From Odiellus spinosus (taxonomy: Eukaryota > Arthropoda > Arachnida > Opiliones > Phalangiidae), in contig OY987230.1 of assembly GCA_963920705.1 (NCBI GenBank), positions 10,999,320 through 11,063,319 on the forward strand: DNA of 64,000 bases. Direction: 5' to 3'. Shown here piece after piece: positions 41,565 to 52,700 of the stretch. The position numbers and the translations under genes were made by a program. The stretch's first letter is position 1, and every line of letters begins with the position of its first letter. The notes beneath the pieces are model-generated. The model ran no database searches and was not told the DNA's origin. It saw only the letters and a list, made by a program, of their open reading frames with translations.

Positions 41565-42312
41565 TGCAAATACTTAGAAAATATGAAATGATATCAATAA
41601 TCCTGGAACGAAAACAAGATATTCGAAGTTACAAAGTACAATCTTGTGTTTTCAGATTATTTGAGAAGACAACCAAGGCCAAGAGTACTTGGAAATCTAA
41701 ACAAACATGTATTGCTTTACGGTTATGTAACTTGTAAACAAAATACATTATCTGTGAGTATTGGTTCGTTAAAAATTAACTAGACATATAGGAATAAGTA
41801 AAACTACGAAAGTTAAGTTATATAACTCCAACGATAATTCCAAAGATTTAACTTACATAAAGATTTGTTTTGACATTCATGATTGAATTTTGAAAACTGG
41901 AACAGAGTCACTTGAAATTGAAGCAGACGACAAAATCACACGTACTGGAGCCTCTGGAGGGGAAGAAAAAGGACAAGAGTTCGTTTATTTGAGTAATACC
42001 AAGGGCGAAGACACCTGCTCCAATCCCCAGTCCGGCGGAAGTGTGGGAAAAAGGTGTGTGAAATTTTCAAATCTCCACTTTAAAATCTAGGCTAATTCCT
42101 CTAGGAAATTTGAAAATTTCAAATACTTTTTGCTCAAATTTCCGCGGGTCAGAGTATTTTTTCTGAACCAAAGCCTTGCATTTTATTCCTACCCGAGTAA
42201 AACTACACAGTATAATTACTTCACCGGACATAAATAAAACTGTATTTGTGATCGTGAGAAAGTTCAAACCAGAGATCTAGAGACTAGAGCACTCTAGTTG
42301 TTCATAATAAAG
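41565..42312. promoter_or_regulatory. Divergent PIK3CA / PGLS intergenic region
   Basis: The two start codons face away from each other across 748 bp, so this span should hold both promoters. A further minus-strand donor (TTTAT/GTAAGT near 41858) could end a PIK3CA 5'-UTR exon. No TATA box or other motif stands out. Confidence 0.5.
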
Positions 42313-43454
42313 ATGGAAATACATAAATTAGATTCTAAAGAGAATGTTATCCAGAGTCTATGTAAAACCATTGAGCAAATTGCTAATGAAGCCATTGCAA
42401 AGAAGAGTAAAGTTTTAGTAGGTCTATCTGGTAAGATCTAATATTTGAAAAATAATGCAAAATTCAGATTATTAAATTTTTCAGGAGGAAGCCTGATTGA
42501 CTTGCTTTGCCAAGGTTTGCCTAACATAAAAACAGACTGGTCTAAATGGGTTATGTTCTTTTGCGACGAGAGATTGGTCCCTTTTGAAAGCGAGGATAGC
42601 ACTTATGGATGTTATAAGAAAAAACTAATTGGCTCAGTGCCGTTAAGCGAGAACCAATTTGTTAAAATTGATCCATCGTTAGCTTGTAAGCTAGGATGTA
42701 ACTGGCCATTCTGATTATAATTCAACTGATAAAATATGAAATATACAATTTAGGCGAAGAAGCAGCTTTGGATTATGAAAACAAGATTAGAGAGTATTTT
42801 CCTACTGAAGCCTGGCCTGAATTTGACCTTTTGTTGCTAGGGGCAGGGCCGGATGGCCACATTTGTTCTTTATTTCCTGGTCACCCATTATTAAATGTGA
42901 AAATTTTAAATAATTTTTGAATTTATTCATCAACATGAAAGCAGAACTTCTTAAATGACTAGTACTTTAGAGGAGTAGGAGAAACGTAATTCTCTGGTCC
43001 AACCCTCTCAGTACTAATAATTATAGACCCTACAATAACTCGATTGAGAGCTCCTATACTCAGTTAAACATAGTGATGAATAAATCCAAGGTTCCTTCAG
43101 TGTTTGACTAAATTGATACTAACCTTTGGTTTAATCTATCAGGAATCTAAGAAATGGGTTGCCTCTATTATTGATTCACCCAAACCACCACCAAGTAGAG
43201 TAACATTGACATTCCCAGTAATTTTTAATGCCCGTAGTGCAATGTTTGCAGCTACTGGCGCTGGAAAAGCAGATATTGTTCAAGTATGACGCTTCAATAA
43301 GGAGTATACGCTTTGAGATTCTAATTACACACTTTTTCTCTAGAAAATAATTCAAGGTAAAGACACTCCGCCTCTACCAGCTTCTCAAGTGAAACTTATA
43401 AATGGGACAGTTCATTGGTTTTTGGATAAAGATGCTTCTAGTTTACTGGCTTAA
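42313..43454 (+). CDS. PGLS: 6-phosphogluconolactonase
   Basis: Cytosolic enzyme of the oxidative pentose phosphate pathway that hydrolyses 6-phosphogluconolactone to 6-phosphogluconate. Exons 42313-42430, 42485-42685, 42754-42896, 43143-43283 and 43344-43454; 714 nt, 237 aa, all phases agree (human about 258 aa). Recognisable family segments are [25 protein letters not shown], the [20 protein letters not shown] active-site stretch, [15 protein letters not shown] and the terminal WFLDKDA. The intact catalytic loop suggests an active enzyme. AATAAA follows at 43467-43472. Confidence 0.95.
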
Positions 43455-43466
43455 GTTAATCTTTGA

Positions 43467-43472
43467 AATAAA
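43467..43472 (+). promoter_or_regulatory. Poly(A) signal of PGLS
   Basis: Canonical AATAAA begins 13 nt after the PGLS stop codon. Confidence 0.6.
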
Positions 43473-44298
43473 CACATATTTTGAATAATTATTGTACAGT
43501 TGATTCTGTTAGGGAAGCTTTAACAACAATGGGTTATCCAGGGAAGTAAGTCCCAGTAATTATAGCAATAAACACCCATAATTAGCCACTAGCCTGTGCT
43601 AAAACTTTCCAAACTCACGCTTTGGACCCCTCAGGCAAATGTTATCTTGGATAAATAATTGAGAGCAAACTATCCCTCTATGCCCACTTGAAATATTGGA
43701 TTTTGTAGGACGCATTTTTGACAGAGTGTCATATCCTGGAGGTCTCGATTATTTATCCAAGGTGTTATACTCCCTTTAATTAGGCTTAACTTCTTGAAGT
43801 AGATAAATTAGTAAAGGGTAAAGGCTTAAGACTGGTCCCAAAACCTGGCTAAATAATAAATTTAAGGGCCCTATTATTTATTAATTTATACACAAAATTA
43901 TACTTACAAAATGTCAAAAATCCTTTGCAACATTATATAACACCAACATGCGTGCTTCGGTTTAAAGTATAATACGTAGAAGTTAGAACAAAATATTTTA
44001 CGCGCCAAAAACCCGAAATGTGAAAATCTACGCAACTGCGTTTATTCAAATTCAAAGCCGGTAGAAGTAACTTACTAGAAAGAAACCGAGCTGCCTAATT
44101 TTGGACCCAAAAAAAACTGCCAACCTACGTCCTGAAAAAATAGACATACTACTTTTATAATCTTATTGCTTAACAAAAAATATCTATCCGCTGTAGAATT
44201 CTCAGTTAACATTTACAGTTTTTGATTTATAATTGACGTAGTTGGCTGTGAATTTTTAGCGTCCCTGATTTAACTTCCGAAACCCCAAAGATCCATAA
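43473..44298. other. Intergenic PGLS-RPL13A
   Basis: Non-coding. It contains a 14-bp perfect inverted pair (CTTGGATAAATAAT at 43646-43659 and its complement at 43748-43761), part of a longer imperfect foldback. The RPL13A promoter should be at the right edge. Confidence 0.5.
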
Positions 44299-44310
44299 TT
44301 TTCTTCCTCC
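44299..44310 (+). promoter_or_regulatory. Candidate 5' TOP tract of RPL13A
   Basis: TTTTCTTCCTCC lies 26 nt upstream of the RPL13A ATG and is the only long pyrimidine run there. Ribosomal protein mRNAs typically begin with such a tract, so transcription probably starts here. Inferred from position only. Confidence 0.5.
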
Positions 44311-44335
44311 ATTGTGGGTCTCGCCGTCATTCAGT

Positions 44336-45876
44336 ATGACGGGTTTTTCGAACAAGGTAAGATTGTGATTTTATTGAGCTTTATAGGTGAAATTTGTAGT
44401 TTAAACTAATTATAAAGCTGTAACATTTGAGAGCATTATATATTATAATAGTATATATGTAAAATTAATCAAAATCTCAAAAGTTATAGCTGTTGGTTAA
44501 AAATTACGCGTAAGCCTTTGCGTACACGTGTACTCGTAAAAGGCTTACTCGTGATTAAACTTTATAAATGATGAATATGTAATCGCATGATTATTTCGTG
44601 ATTTCAATTACATGCACTACCATCTGATATGCTATTTAAACTCTTAGTTTGAACGCTTGTAATTATTCGTCTAGGTTTACACAGTTTTCTTTTCTAGCCC
44701 ATCATCATTGATGGACGTGGTCATTTGTTAGGAAGGCTAGCTGCCCTTACAGCTAAAACTTTACTATCGGGTAAGATTACATTATTTTTAATGTATCTGA
44801 GACTATTTAAATGATGGATAAATTAACCGAATCGCCTGAATTTATGATTACACAAACATGCACTACCAGCTGATGTATTTTTTATCTAAGAGAAACAAAT
44901 GAAAACCATCTCTATCTAATTAAGTAATTTTCCCTTTTTAGGACAACATATTGTAATCGTAAGATGTGAAGGAATTTGTATATCCGGAAGTTTCTTCCGA
45001 AACAAATGTAAACTACTTATCTAAACTGAAATTGAATGAAGCTTCAAATCATTAACAGTTTTGGATATTTCTTGCAGTGAAATATTTATCATTCCTTCGT
45101 AAAAGATGTAACGTCAATCCAGCTCGAGGGCCTTACCATTTTAGGGCCCCTAGTAAGATCTTCTGGCGCACGGTGCGAGGAATGCTCCCTCACAAAACCA
45201 CCCGTGGTGACACCGCTTTGTCTCGATTAAAGATTTTCGAGGGTATACCTCCTCCTTACGACAAGAAAAAGCGTATGGTAGTACCTGCCGCTTTGAAAGT
45301 CTTGAAATTACATCCTAGGCGCAAAGTAAGAATTATAAACATTTCGTTTAAAGAATGCGTATCAATGAAGAAAGCCTTACCTACCATGATAATAACGTTT
45401 ACTTGATTTATTGATCTAAGTCTGATCCTCTTAATACCAACAGTGCATGATTGAGTTTATTAACAACGCTTAACTTCTCCCATTCTCGCAGTTCTGTACG
45501 CTTAGCAGGCTTTCTCACGAAGTTGGATGGAAATACCAGGGAGTTATCGCGTCGTTAGAAATGAAGAGGAAGGCGAAAGCCGCTGTGTTTTACAGGAAGA
45601 AGCGAACCGATGAGGTAATTATGGGAGAATTATGGTTGTTATACTAATGTACATGATGTTAAATTATCTTACCTACATTTTTTGAAGAGTTATGAAACGA
45701 AATCTATTTAGTCTGATGCTAAATTAGTTATCTTTAAAAACTTGCATGTTTGATTTAGTTTTAACTGGTAAATTTTTTTATTCTTGTAGAAAATCAAGGA
45801 GCAAGCTAAGACCAAGGTGGCCAAGAAAGTTGAAAAGTATAAGAAAATCATTGAAGGCTATGGTTTCAAAGCTTAA
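44336..45876 (+). CDS. RPL13A: 60S ribosomal protein L13a (uL13)
   Basis: Large-subunit ribosomal protein. Exons 44336-44356, 44698-44770, 44942-45007, 45078-45325, 45492-45614 and 45790-45876; 618 nt, 205 aa (human 203), phases consistent. The protein opens [20 protein letters not shown] and carries the conserved [40 protein letters not shown] ([19 protein letters not shown]) and HEVGWKYQ stretches. Introns 1, 2, 4 and 5 each contain a candidate box C/D snoRNA, all with box D 66-73 nt before the 3' splice site. RPL13A hosts snoRNAs in vertebrates too. AATAAA follows 16 nt after the stop. Confidence 0.97.
44560..44635 (+). ncRNA. Box C/D snoRNA, U33 (SNORD33)-like, RPL13A intron 1
   Basis: Box C ATGATGA is at 44568-44574 and box D CTGA at 44624-44627. 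The guide ACATGCACTACCA (44610-44622) lies directly upstream of box D and matches the human U33 guide as I remember it. It can pair with UGGUGGUGCAU of 18S rRNA (11 bp, one G-U). The fifth base before box D pairs a U, the site equivalent to human 18S Um1326. Box D ends 70 nt before the 3' splice site. Exact ends are approximate. Confidence 0.85.
44803..44881 (+). ncRNA. Box C/D snoRNA, second U33-like copy, RPL13A intron 2
   Basis: The C-like box ATGATGG is at 44811-44817, a D'-like CTGA at 44836-44839 and box D CTGA at 44870-44873. The guide ACATGCACTACCA at 44856-44868 is identical to the one in intron 1, so both should direct methylation of the same 18S uridine. The rest of the sequence differs. 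Box D ends 68 nt before the 3' splice site. The last base of box C is off consensus. Confidence 0.78.
45358..45432 (+). ncRNA. Candidate box C/D snoRNA, U34-like, RPL13A intron 4
   Basis: Box D CTGA is at 45422-45425, 66 nt before the 3' splice site. A weak C-like box ATGAAGA lies at 45365-45371. The segment CTTACCTAC (45376-45384) is shared with the clearer snoRNA in intron 5, as is AGTCTGAT around box D. Weak box C and lack of a good terminal stem make this the least certain of the four. Confidence 0.5.
45643..45728 (+). ncRNA. Box C/D snoRNA, U34 (SNORD34)-like, RPL13A intron 5
   Basis: Box C ATGATGT is at 45653-45659, D' TTGA at 45682-45685 and box D CTGA at 45713-45716. A terminal stem ACTAAT (45643-45648) pairs with ATTAGT (45723-45728). 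The guide TTACCTACATT upstream of D' matches the human U34 guide as remembered, which targets 28S rRNA. Box D ends 73 nt before the 3' splice site. U34 is also an RPL13A intron product in mammals. Confidence 0.8.
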
Positions 45877-45891
45877 ATGTGTCTTTTGGAG

Positions 45892-45897
45892 AATAAA
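45892..45897 (+). promoter_or_regulatory. Poly(A) signal of RPL13A
   Basis: Canonical AATAAA 16 nt after the stop codon, implying a very short 3' UTR as is common for ribosomal protein genes. Confidence 0.65.
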
Positions 45898-47477
45898 ATT
45901 CTATCTGAACTGAATTTTTGTGTTAAATTGTAATTTCATTTTAAATGGGGCCATCCAAGTAGTGATATTGACACTAACTTAAAATTAGGCAAACCTATAA
46001 TTGAGATCCAGCCAAAATTCAAAACAAGGGTGTAACTATGGGGTGGCATTTTCACCTAGGCGATCTTAGCCTTAAAATGTTTTGGGAAGGGTGGGAAAAT
46101 CCTGAAACAACCGTCTAGATATAATTTTGTTTTCTACTCTGTGTGAGCATGGACAAATTATATAATGGGATTCACGACAAAATCGCAGCTGCCATAGAAT
46201 TCTGCTTGAGATATAAAATATCCAGCTATTATTTAGTTTTGCTGTAGGACGCATGACATTTGGTGAAGGACAAACTAGTACCTCAGATCAAAGTTTCGGG
46301 AATTTAGCCACAGTCGCTGTAGGTCTCTCTACAGTATATTTGGTCCATGGTGTGAGCAATTCAACGAGTGTTCAAATAAGAATTCATTTAAGTTTAAAAA
46401 TATCCACAAAAAAAGCTCGCATAGTACTCCAGTGAAAAATTCCACATTTTATCATAGGAGCAAATATATAAGCTATCAAGTAAACTGAGATTTCCAAAGC
46501 ATGACCTCAGGGTGTAATCTGTTTTTAATCAAGAGTAGGGTGACTATAACTATAGCAAAATTGGAAATATTCTGTCGATTGACAGGTAATTCAGCATGAA
46601 TTACTGCAGAAATTATATACATCAAATATATATCATGCTTTTCAAAGGAAATCCAGTTTCTCGATATTTTCATTTTTGTACTTTCTAAGCACCATCTATA
46701 TTTAAAACATCTTGAATGCTTACTTTCGCCTCTGTTTGCCTTTAGCTGACGCTAAGGACTGCCAGATTTTGCTGTTCCTCCTATTAGCAAAAGTATATTA
46801 TCCCTAAGTACCCAAAAAAGCCATTTAGCTGCGAGTTTCGAGATTTAGCCCTTTGCATAGTGTTTGGGGGGGGGGGAAGACTTTTTTTGAACTGAAAACC
46901 AAAATTTCCTCTCTTGTTTTGTTCATGCATGCCAGATACTATACAAGATGAAATGTCTGCATTGGCGTCCAAGTTTATTTTAAAGTCGGTTGATACGTGG
47001 TAGAGGGCCTCAGTTTTCTTACCCAGACATGGAACTGTCAGCTGACTACTTAAGAGATATTATCCATCTCCAAGAGTTAAATTTTCTAGATTTGGACAAT
47101 TTAACATACAGTATTATCTATTGAAGATAATTATCAACTTAAAAATTCAATAAATTTAATATCAATTATTCACCAAAATTTCTTTTCTGTTCACATCTTA
47201 AACCCTGTAAAACCTATAATTCCCACCTTTGTTTTAAGGTAATTGTTTCAAAATATTTTTTCTGAAATCAATAGCTTTACTAAACCAAAATTCTGGATAA
47301 AAGGCATTTAAAGGGTTTTTTTTTTTTGGTCAAATTCTTTGCCTTCAAATTTAAAAAAGCTCAGTTATTACTTATTAGCGTTATTAGTTACATAATAAAA
47401 CTCTCATTTAGTCATTTCCGCAAATATATTAATCAAATAATTCATTTCCCTCAAATCTTTTCCTCGCGCTTTTTCAG
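45898..47477. other. Convergent intergenic region RPL13A / UBE2J1
   Basis: AT-rich and without recognisable exons on either strand; the short open frames show no domain. A homopolymer G run lies at about 46866-46875. It receives the 3' ends of both neighbouring genes. Confidence 0.5.
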
Positions 47478-49109
47478 CTAAACAAAAAAAGCCCTTCGAA
47501 AAACGAGTACAGCGATAGCTAAACTAAGAACTACTATAATTACGTTCCATGGTACTCCTTCCGTCGAAGACTCTTGGATAGTAGTAGTTTCGGGTTGTTG
47601 AACTAAGGAAGGTCTAGATTCGCCATGCGTTAATCGTTGTCTAAGGTTAGATTCATCCGGTACTCCATCACCAGTAGATTCAGTTTCTTGTTCACCATCA
47701 ACATTCACAAACTTATTACGTTCAACGGCTTGTTTTTTCTCTCCAGCGGACTCTGTGCTTTCCCCCTTTTGATTTTAACATTGGAAATTTAATCTTTGGA
47801 GTTACTAAAACATTGTTTTTAGTTTTTCAACCTTAAATGAAATCCTTGTGGCCAATTCTTTCGCCGCTAAAGACGTTTCTAGCGATTCTGGCCCTTCAGA
47901 TCGATCCTTTAAAATTGATCCTAAAATGCCACAGCTTGAACAAGCCCAAGATTTTGATCTAAAAATTATTAAAGGTTTTCATGAAAAATTATTTCTAAAG
48001 TTTGTGTTGAAAAAAACTAATATTAAAAAACTTGCTGCTTAGATAAAATCTTCCTTTCTTCAGCTGAATAGTCTAAAGAGCCAATAGCACCACCTCCGTG
48101 ACTCGGCATGAACCCAATTAAAGCTAAAAGTGCCGTTCGTACTGCAAGTACACTAAAGCTCATTCTAAGATTCCAGGTTATGAATTTCAGCTAACATACT
48201 TGACCATGAAGGTTGCCAAGACTCTGGATGATGTCCAGAAATACTAAGACAAATCTTCTTGTTGATTTCAAAGCGTCCATTAGGCTAATTAGGTGAAATC
48301 CCTTTAAATTACTTTAATTTTTCATAAAACATTATTCAAAAGAAAAATAAATAACTGTTTCAAAAGCGATTTCTCATTATTATACTGATTAATCGTTTAT
48401 AACCACATAAAAAGTGTTATCTGATTTAAAATGGGATGGAAAATAGTCACATGGCAGATTTACTATGTGTTTTTGTCACCAAGTAACCTCTTCCACTTTT
48501 AATTGGCAGTATAAAGTGATTATTTGTCTAAAGCGATTATTCATGATTTCAAATAATCATTTTCAAAAATCGTCAAAAAGAAAGTGGGGCAAAACAATCC
48601 CCCATATTAATATATAACCTATTAATAACCTAATATTTCGGAAAAGGCTATAAACTTATATATAAGGGCGGGGGTTGGTCAATCTGCGTCTTCTCCAAAA
48701 ATCAAATGCATTTTCTCCAGAACTGAATAATACGTAGTTTTGCAAATAATTTGGTTTTCAGATTGGGATTTACTATTCAATTATAATAAAAAAAAACTTG
48801 CATTTAATAATATGATGCTAGGAGGTTTCATGGGATATTCCGGAGGTAAACAAATACGCCCATGATAGACACCACCATCAAACTCAGAGTCAGGCGGTCC
48901 ACGAACTGTAAAGTGCCATTCAAATAGGTTATCATCTACAGGCTGAGCGAAGTACTCTTCAGTTGGTATACTGAGCTCCTGAGCTTCTCTCATAAGCCGT
49001 CTAACCGCTGGGATTAAAATATATGGCTTGAAATATTACCGCACGATTTTAATAAAAAAATATTTAAATGAATCACACCTGGGCTTCTCATGTTATATAA
49101 GGTCTCCAT
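47478..49109 (-). CDS. UBE2J1: Ubiquitin-conjugating enzyme E2 J1 (UBC6 family)
   Basis: Tail-anchored ER E2 acting in ER-associated degradation. Exons, 5' to 3': 49079-49109, 48802-49007, 48200-48284, 48036-48141, 47832-47958 and 47478-47765; 843 nt, 280 aa (human 318). The start METLYNMRSP and the FEWHFTVRGPPDSEFDGGVY and LPPEYPMKPPSIILL stretches are near-identical to human. KKICLSISGHHPE places the catalytic Cys at 91, and the usual HPN triad is absent as in all UBC6-type enzymes. The C-terminus ends in a hydrophobic anchor (VPWNVIIVVLSLAIAVLVF) followed by RRAFFV. Introns 2 and 4 begin with GCAAGT rather than GT; only these donors keep the frame. The promoter is shared with the divergent BRIP1 gene, 690 bp away. 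Confidence 0.95.
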
Positions 49110-49799
49110 ATTATATATGTTCAAAAATTTGATTTCAAAATCAAAATATTACTATGGGCCTTTGCTTTTAATATGGACAGCTGTCTCTTTGTTATAGCGT
49201 TTTATTACGTCATGCTATTATTTAAAATTTAATCTTGAGATTGCTGTTTACGATAACTGTAATATAAATATTCGAGCAATTGTGTTATTTAAGTTTTATT
49301 TTAATTTAAGTTATTAAACGTAATTTAGAGCAACATGCACATACCAGTAACCCTAGCAATTTCAAAACTACACAAAGAATTGAAAAAAATCGTCCTTCAC
49401 TTTTTGATGGGCACGTGAGGGCATCAACTTTGACCTTTGCCTTGACCTCCGAATTTACAGGTCTAGAAATAAGTTTTTTTTTCCTTTTTCCAACTAGTCT
49501 TTCGTAATATGCAAGTGTATTGAATAACTTATTGGTCCGATTAGAAGTCTCCCTTAATATATTTCTAAAATATTAGAATTAATAAACTAGTCATTTGAAC
49601 CAGTGACCCTCAGTTTTGAATTAAAAAGCTGGCCTATAGTTACTATGTTCATAACTTCTAATTCCGTGCATGGTCTTTGGTAAAGTCGTTACCAAAATCC
49701 GATTTTTGGCGGGAAGTATCACATATGTTGTGTTGTGTGCTTGTTTACGAATGCGAACCTAATTTTCCAATTTCAACAACTTAATTGCAAAAGCTAATT
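49110..49799. promoter_or_regulatory. Divergent UBE2J1 / BRIP1 intergenic region
   Basis: The 690 bp separate the two facing-away start codons and should hold both promoters. The sequence is AT-rich with no evident TATA box or CpG-rich core; nothing more specific can be supported. Confidence 0.5.
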
Positions 49800-52700
49800 A
49801 TGGAAAGCAAAAGTTATACCATTCAATCATGTCCCGTAGCCTTCCCCGTAAAGCCTTACCCAAGCCAAATGGCTATGATGGACAGGTATGCTATAAAATT
49901 TATTTATTTATGCTATCATATAAAAGTGATTAAATATTTTTTTTTAAATGTGTGGTTCACTTTGTAGGATCATTAAATGTCTAAATCGTCGCGAAAACTG
50001 TTTGGTCGAGTCCCCAACGGGTAGTGGAAAAAGCTTGGCCCTTCTGTGCTCCGCACTCGCATGGCAACGTAAAGAGCACCGTACAATACTTATAGAAGAA
50101 GCTGATTGTAAACCATCTGCCGAAAAAAATCCAAATGCTTGCATGGACAAACCTGCTGATAGTGGTAGTGAATCCTATTGTAGTGGCGAAACCTCCGATA
50201 TAAAAACTTTAGATGTTCGAAACAAAAAAGCATTACGTAGAGATACCAAAAAAGATCTAGGCGTGGTATATGTAGATGATGATAAAACTGATTTAGAGGA
50301 TTTTCGGCCCAGTAAAAAAGTCTGCCTGAAGAACTCTGAAATCGAGAAAGAGAATAAAGCGACTCTAATCAATAACAGCTTCATAATTAACAAACCATCA
50401 CTGATTGAAGTGGGTGATAAACAAATTTTCGTAAAGAGCCCAAGTATGATAACTCTAAATAGTTCTGGCGATTTTATTTGTGCCCCTATATTGGAAGCTC
50501 AAGCAAAACCAACTATCATTACCACTCCTAAACTAGCCACGAGAAAGAACAACACCACAACCCCTACTCTGAAACCAAATAATGATAATGCAAAACCAAT
50601 TATCAAACCACCATCTAAGAATGTTCCAGCAAAGAAAAGCCAACCATTAACAAAGATCTATTTTGGTACTAGAACGCACAAACAAGTCTCGCAGATTGTT
50701 AGAGAACTCAACAAAACGGCCTACAAGGATGTTCCCTTGTGTATTTTAGCCAGCAGAGATAAAACTTGCATTAATCATGCGGCGATCAATGCTCCTAGTG
50801 TCAACGAAGCTTGCCAAGAATTGTTAGATACTCCCATGGGAGCTGCTTGTACTTACTACCACAAAGCGAGCAAGATCAATCATTTCAACTTGGCTCTAAT
50901 GAAGAATTTCGAGGCTTGGGACATTGAGGACCTAGTCAAATTTGGATCTATGCATGGAGCTTGTCCTTATTTCGCCATAAGAAGCTTGCTAGAAGATGCT
51001 CATTTAATAATCGCACCTTACAACTACATTACGGATCCCGCCATTCGTTTGGCAATGAACATAAATTTAAAAAACTCCATTATTATCCTAGATGAAGCTC
51101 ATAATCTAGAAGATGTGTCGAGAGAAGCAGCTAGCTTAACTTTAACTTTAGACGAAATGACTAGAGCCGTAAAAGATTTGGAACAGTTTGCTTTGCTAAG
51201 ACCAGAGTGGCGAGCGGATGCCTTGGATATGTGTAAAATTTTCTCTGGACTTTGCGCTTTTATTAAAAGTAACGAAGATAATTTGAATGAGCACCGTGAA
51301 TTTGATCGAGGTTGCAAAATCTGGACTGGAGAGAATCTCCTGGCCATTTTATCTAACGTCGGAGCTGGCCCAGATTCATTCAAGAAAATATCCAAATTTA
51401 ACGATGAGATACAGAATGAGAAGGCTCTAAATAAAGAAAATAAAGAAGTCTTGGCAGACAAGGACTCGCATATCCCCAAAGCCTCTAAATATCCATCATC
51501 CGAAACTTCATTCTTATTGAAAAAATTAAGCCTCAACTTGTCATTCCTATTTATGTTCAATAATAAATATCTAGATGATTTTAAAGGCGCTGTTGTAAAG
51601 ACAGCTTCCAATCGATTTAAAGGAGGAACACTGAATCAATGGATGAATAAAAACTCCATGGGTTGGGATTTCTCTCTCAATATTTGGTGTTTGAACCCGG
51701 GAGTGGCTTTCGCAAATATCAGTTCTATCATACACTCCTTGATTGTAACCTCTGGTACATTATCACCGATGGATTCTTTTGAGTCTGAACTGTTGATGAA
51801 ATTCCCTTTGAAACTAGAAGCTAATCATGTCATTAAAAAATCCCAAGTTTGGGTTGGAACAGTTTCAAAAGGACCTCAAGGTAGGTAGCTTCTTCAAAAA
51901 TTTGGCACTCACCCATATTGTAATAAGTTAATTTCCATAAGTCACTAAGATTTAATTTTTATTTCTTTTCATCAGGTATACCTTTGAAAGCCGTTTATAA
52001 AAATATGGATACTTTTGACTTCCAAGATGAACTAGGTTATCTTGTGTTAGAAGTTTGCAAAACTATTCCGGATGGAGTGCTTTGTTTCGTACCATCTTAC
52101 TCCGCATTAGACAAACTGACAAAGCGTTGGGAAGCTAAGGGCATTCTGGATGAAATTTCTGTGCGTAACATTAAATATCAGTTTTCATAGAAATACTGTA
52201 AAATCTAGTATTAACCAAAAATTGCTTTTAACAAAATTTTTGGGATTCCACTACTAGACCACAGCTACCTTTCAAATTAGATAATACGTTAAAATTAAGC
52301 ACTCTTTTAATAAATCATTAATTCATGCTGAATTCTTCCTTTCGCGAATTTTATACATTTTGACCAAACTAAGGTGGAAGATTCAGACTATTGCGATATG
52401 CTTTGGATATATTTGAAAATAGGGTACTATAGGGACCAAATTTCAATTTAAGAAATTTGGAAATATTTTTTTAAGCGATGCTGACTGTTAAAATGTGCCA
52501 CAAAACATCAAAACTAGTCAGGGGTTTTGTGGTTAATTACTTAGAGTTGCAAAAATAGGTTTAAATTTTATGATTTATTTCTCATATTTCTGATGCCAAT
52601 GAGAGTTAGTCCTTGAAATGGTGCTTTAACTGAAAGTGGTTTGTTAGAAATTGGTTGCCCCTTTTTTAGAGTCAGCAACTAACTTTTCTATGGAATTTTT

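Noticed and set aside
47848..48042. 64-codon plus-strand open frame (MANSFAAKDV)
   Set aside because: It is antisense to UBE2J1 exons 4-5, whose splicing and phase are well supported.
51099..51611. 170-codon minus-strand open frame
   Set aside because: It is antisense to the conserved BRIP1 helicase exon and has no domain of its own.
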